DNA from: Arthrospiribacter ruber
Lineage (GTDB): Bacteria; Bacteroidota; Bacteroidia; Cytophagales; Cyclobacteriaceae
Direction: 5' to 3'
Assembly (NCBI RefSeq): GCF_019343195.1
Contig: NZ_RPHB01000003.1
Location: 558,001 to 622,000 of the forward strand
DNA: 64,000 bases
Shown here: positions 61,050 to 64,000 of the stretch, piece after piece
How the letters are laid out: every line of letters begins with the position of its first letter
How positions within the stretch are numbered: the stretch's first letter is position 1
Made by a program: the position numbers and the translations under genes
The notes under the pieces: model-generated
The model's database searches: none
Seen by the model: only the letters and a program-made list of their open reading frames with translations
What the model was told of the DNA's origin: nothing

Positions 61050-61802
61050 TTAATAGGCATAGCATTTCACGGAACTGATAGAATAGCTGATTGTCACACC
61101 CAAAAAATAGTACCAATCTTTGTCGCTGTAATTGCCTGTATTGTTGCCAAATGGCTGACTTGGATTATTGGGGTCCTGAAACCTTGGGATACTAGGGAGT
61201 GAACCGTCTATTTTGTCCAGGAGGTCGGTAAAGGTGGCCCTGAAACCTAGCTCTGCAGCTAAGGTCCACCGGTCTGTCAAGCGGTACTTTACTCCAGCAC
61301 CAAATGGAATCACAGGAGTGGTGAGGGAATAACTTCCGGCTTCCGGATCTCCAAAGTATGCCTGTCCTTCTGCACTGTAGTAAGTTACTCCAAGGCCAAA
61401 AAAGCCATATGGGGAAAACCTAAACTGTGCCTGGGGATGGGTAAAGTCCAGAAAGTGGTACTCCATCACTGCTGATGCTTCCCATACATTTCCTTTAAAT
61501 CCCGCGTCTCTGTAGACAGCTGCCGGATCCAGCCTTGTTACAGAATCTGCTGCGGATATCCTACCAAATGAAAGTCCGGCCCTCAGTGACCAAACATTGT
61601 CAAAATTTCGTCTGCCAAATAACGTCCCTTGAAGTCCGACCTTTCCCTGATCCAATCTCCTTACAATCTCTCCGGAGTAGGCGGCTACACCCAATCCTCC
61701 TCCGAAATCATACTGTTGAGCTTTCGCTTCTTGGTCTGTCCCCGATCCGTAAAGGAAAAAGAAGACTGTAAGTACACCAACCAGGTAATTGACTTTTTTC
61801 AA
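61050..61802 (-). CDS. DUF6089 family outer-membrane-type protein
   Basis: A 250-residue protein from a TTG at 61802, where LKKVNYLVGVLTVFFFLYG plus KAQQ form a signal peptide. The frame is open to an ATG at 61883, giving an odd polar N-terminal extension, so the TTG is preferred, though uncertain. The mature part has barrel-like strands (GLGVAAYSGEIVR, FSPYGFFGLGVTYY, GAGVKYRLTDRWTLAAELGF) of the DUF6089 family, often encoded between nadK and uppS-bamA in Bacteroidota. Probable outer-membrane beta-barrel; role unknown. Confidence 0.8.
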   Translation of the reverse strand: MKKVNYLVGVLTVFFFLYGSGTDQEAKAQQYDFGGGLGVAAYSGEIVRRLDQGKVGLQGTLFGRRNFDNVWSLRAGLSFGRISAADSVTRLDPAAVYRDAGFKGNVWEASAVMEYHFLDFTHPQAQFRFSPYGFFGLGVTYYSAEGQAYFGDPEAGSYSLTTPVIPFGAGVKYRLTDRWTLAAELGFRATFTDLLDKIDGSLPSIPRFQDPNNPSQPFGNNTGNYSDKDWYYFLGVTISYSISSVKCYAY

Positions 61803-61953
61803 GACGTTGCAATTTATGAAGTAGTAAACGATATCAAAACCGTCCCTAGTATTCGCAGGGTTAATTTTTGTTAAGTTTAACAAGCTTTGAGGGATTCACA
61901 ATTCTGATCCCAAACCGACAGCCAAACTTAGGGATTAATCTCAGAAAATTCTA

Positions 61954-62823
61954 TCAATTTCTCATGTCAAAGCCCCAATTTAATTTTTGTCTCAGGGTAT
62001 CGAAATAATTGTACTTGGAAAACTTCACCAATTTGGCGCTGAAAGGGGCTTTTCTCACTTTGAGTTCTACCGAAGCATCTATAGCGGTGGACCTGGAGTC
62101 TAAGGAAATCAGGAATTTTTCAGAGCGACCTTCAATGCGGAATGAAATCTCTGACTCATCTGATACTACAATAGGCCGGACGTTGAGGTTGTGCGGACTC
62201 ACTGGCGTGATGACAAAATTTCTTGCGCCGGGAGTGATCAGCGGTCCTCCACAGCTTAAGGAATAGCCTGTAGAACCTGTGGGAGTGGACACAATCAAGC
62301 CATCTGCCCAATAGCTATTGAGGTACTGTCCATCAATGTAGGTATGGACAGTGATCATGGATGATGTATCTCTTTTGTGTATGGTAAATTCATTGAGGGC
62401 AAAATTGGCCCCGTTAAATACCTGCCTGGATGCATGCATTTCCAATACAGCCCTGGATTCTATGGTATACTGACCATCAAATAAATCTGAAATGGCACCT
62501 TCTATGTTTTCCTTTGCTACGGTAGCCAAAAACCCAAGTCTTCCGGTATTGATTCCAAGTACAGGGACTTCTGAATTGCCTATGAAAGTCACCGTGTCGA
62601 GAAGAGTACCGTCCCCTCCGACAGAGAAGATAAAATCCATTTGACTGAATTCATCTTTCCCGATTTCCTTTAATTGTGCTTTGATGTTGAGCCTCTGAAG
62701 GGATTTGCTGAATTTTTCGGTACAAAAAATCCCAGCATCCCGGTTTTGCAAACTTTTTATGAGCAATTCTATAAATGGAACAAACTCCTTCTGAAGATTT
62801 ATTCCATGAAGGCAGATATTCAT
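61954..62823 (-). CDS. nadK: NAD kinase
   Basis: A 289-residue kinase making NADP from NAD and ATP. The GGDGT motif is at 69-73 (FSVGGDGTLLDTVTF), the NTGRLGFLA motif follows near 97-105, and the ATP/NAD segment TPTGSTGYSLSCGGPLITP lies around 180-198. All expected residues are present. Its start at 62823 is ten bases downstream of the CBS gene stop (62834), suggesting co-transcription. Confidence 0.97.
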   Translation of the reverse strand: MNICLHGINLQKEFVPFIELLIKSLQNRDAGIFCTEKFSKSLQRLNIKAQLKEIGKDEFSQMDFIFSVGGDGTLLDTVTFIGNSEVPVLGINTGRLGFLATVAKENIEGAISDLFDGQYTIESRAVLEMHASRQVFNGANFALNEFTIHKRDTSSMITVHTYIDGQYLNSYWADGLIVSTPTGSTGYSLSCGGPLITPGARNFVITPVSPHNLNVRPIVVSDESEISFRIEGRSEKFLISLDSRSTAIDASVELKVRKAPFSAKLVKFSKYNYFDTLRQKLNWGFDMRN

Positions 62824-62833
62824 GTGCTGTGGT

Positions 62834-63499
62834 TTATATATCCAAAAATCTCAAAAGGTTACCTATCCTGTCTTTTTCTTCACTAACCCCGGCTTCTTCC
62901 TGATAATGGTCTATGATTCTGTACCCAAATCTTTCCAAGGTGGCTTTGATATGCCTAAGTTCGGTTTGGTCCAATTTTAAGGTCAGCTTGATTTTGCTGT
63001 CATCCAAGGGGTCATTTGAAATGAAGCTGCTGAGTATTTTGGCATTTTCAGTTTCTACTATTCGGGCGATTTCAAAAAGGCTGTAGTCGGTCATAAACAT
63101 GGACAAGACCAATACGGCTCCGCGGGATTGGATGGAAAGTGTGTCTGCAAAAGCGCCAATGGCATCTTCCATGGTCACTACTCCAAGGTATTGGTTGTCC
63201 CGGTCAACTACTCCCACCATGTTGATGCCATATTCTGAAGCCACTTTGATCACATCATAGATATGCTTATCGAGGTAGACAAAACATGCAGGGGATTCAA
63301 GTTCGAAATCACCGATGCTCAGTTCCGGGCTGTTGCGGGTATAGATCAGGTCATCTGACACAAAACCCAAAAACCTGCCCTCTTTGACTACAGGCAATAC
63401 ATTGGTCCTGATTTCTTCCATCCATGACAAAGCCATTTTTGCCTTGTCGTTGGTTTTCAAGGGAGGAATCAAATTGTTGATGAATTCGTATGCCTGCAT
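62834..63499 (-). CDS. CBS-domain protein
   Basis: A 221-residue protein with two CBS domains in about residues 1-125 (VLPVVKEGRFLGFVSDDLIY; YGINMVGVVDRDNQYLGVVTMED), then an ACT-like region about 137-205 (GAVLVLSMFMTDYSLFEIARI; LTLKLDQTELRHIKATLE). Such AcuB-like proteins bind adenine nucleotides and act as energy sensors. The target is unknown; neighbours nadK and the envelope operon suggest general metabolism. Confidence 0.85.
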   Translation of the reverse strand: MQAYEFINNLIPPLKTNDKAKMALSWMEEIRTNVLPVVKEGRFLGFVSDDLIYTRNSPELSIGDFELESPACFVYLDKHIYDVIKVASEYGINMVGVVDRDNQYLGVVTMEDAIGAFADTLSIQSRGAVLVLSMFMTDYSLFEIARIVETENAKILSSFISNDPLDDSKIKLTLKLDQTELRHIKATLERFGYRIIDHYQEEAGVSEEKDRIGNLLRFLDI

Positions 63500-63571
63500 T
63501 TGCTAAAGATATTAAATTGAATCTGAAATATAAAACCCCAAAATGGCGTCAAGGGTTTAGTTTTCGGTGAA

Positions 63572-64000
63572 TCAATAGTTTGCAGTTCCCTCAAGTAGGA
63601 GATTTTTGTCAAAGGTCTTGGAATGGTCAAGCCAGTGTTGGATGATTTCTTTACCAAATTCCGTGAGGTGTGCTTCAGGATGATACTGAATGCCCATGAT
63701 GGGCAACTCTTTGTGGACAAAGGCCATGATTTCTGAGGATTCGGTTTCCAAAATCACTTCAAGACATTCAGGCAGTTCTGAAAGGACTAGCGAGTGGTAT
63801 CGGGTTACCATAAAGGAATCAGGTAAACTCTTCAACAGCCGATGATTTCCGGTCTGATGGATTGTATGTACTTTTCCATGAACAGGATTTTTGCCTTTCT
63901 GAAGCCGGGCACCAAAAAACTCTCCTATTGCCTGATGTCCCAGGCAAATGCCTAAAACGGGGATCTTGTCTGAAAAATATGCCAAAATTTCCATGAGCTG
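63572..64000 (-). CDS. PabA/TrpG-type glutamine amidotransferase, 5' end cut
   Basis: The last 143 codons (frame open to the window edge; residues Q-L precede the first Met) of a class I glutamine amidotransferase. The catalytic Cys is in VLGICLGHQAIGE, with RYHSLVL and the His-Glu pair in MGIQYHPEAHLTEFGKEII, all as in anthranilate or aminodeoxychorismate synthase component II. The start and the synthase partner are outside the window, so which pathway it feeds (Trp or folate) cannot be told. Confidence 0.85.
   Translation of the reverse strand, partial: QLMEILAYFSDKIPVLGICLGHQAIGEFFGARLQKGKNPVHGKVHTIHQTGNHRLLKSLPDSFMVTRYHSLVLSELPECLEVILETESSEIMAFVHKELPIMGIQYHPEAHLTEFGKEIIQHWLDHSKTFDKNLLLEGTANY

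Noticed and set aside
63469-63720. An 83-codon minus-strand frame before the CBS gene
   Set aside because: It overlaps the amidotransferase gene in another frame and has no recognisable features.

Overview
ORGANISM. The window looks like chromosomal DNA of a Bacteroidota member, most likely order Cytophagales (Cyclobacteriaceae/Algoriphagus-like; this placement is inference). Evidence: a SusC/SusD pair, an OMP-barrel TonB receptor with a carboxypeptidase-like N-terminal domain, two tandem Skp/OmpH paralogues after bamA, a long NusB, atpD-atpC detached from the rest of the ATP synthase operon, almost no Shine-Dalgarno sequences, and several promoters of the Bacteroidota type TTTG-N18/20-TAnnTTTG. 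No rRNA, tRNA, CRISPR, prophage or intact insertion sequence was seen. LAYOUT. 1-2710: 3' part of a ccmB heme-exporter gene, then a repeat-rich zone (156-bp tandem repeat and related degenerate words) holding a DUF2200 gene and a small unknown gene. 2711-6164: htpG and two secreted or envelope proteins. 6549-14820: sulfate assimilation and siroheme island: Rrf2 regulator, DUF2061 protein, CysH (APS reductase type), CysD, CysN, a sulfite reductase with a C-terminal HEPN domain, CobA and a Met8-type precorrin-2 dehydrogenase. 14914-20350: beta-barrel protein and a SusD/SusC pair. 20781-24669: DUF2851, acyltransferase, TrhO, nucleoside phosphorylase. 24692-30547: small unknown gene, NarL-type two-component system with TPR sensor kinase, divergent TonB receptor. 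30587-34932: ABC-F protein, coiled-coil protein, MdlA/BmrC-like ABC half-exporter. 35080-40274: leucine dehydrogenase; nusB-ytxH-DUF1573-yajC-ybbR-coaE cluster. 40263-46613: TPR lipoprotein, NlpC/P60, atpDC, rpsU, DUF6624-like lipoprotein, Xer recombinase, hpf. 46962-52207: MFS, hemH, DUF4168, antiporter plus UspA. 52449-55821: two M14 carboxypeptidase paralogues, one with its zinc site destroyed. 55877-64000: thioredoxin; the cell-envelope block CBS-nadK-DUF6089-uppS-bamA-skp-skp on the minus strand; and a partial PabA/TrpG amidotransferase at the window edge. HOW THE GENES WORK TOGETHER. The sulfur island is a complete route: CysDN makes APS, CysH reduces APS directly to sulfite (no CysC kinase is present or needed), and the siroheme enzyme reduces sulfite to sulfide, while CobA plus the Met8-type enzyme make siroheme. 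The uppS-bamA-skp-skp block couples lipid-carrier synthesis to outer-membrane protein assembly. WHAT IS UNUSUAL. Most of the window is ordinary core genome. The points most worth a second look are the M14 pair with an inverted, destroyed zinc motif in one member, the exact anti-SD match in front of rpsU in an otherwise SD-poor genome, the HEPN-fused sulfite reductase, a MITE-like 186-bp element, and several families of iterated-word intergenic repeats. I did not find a clear new multi-gene defence or biosynthetic system.
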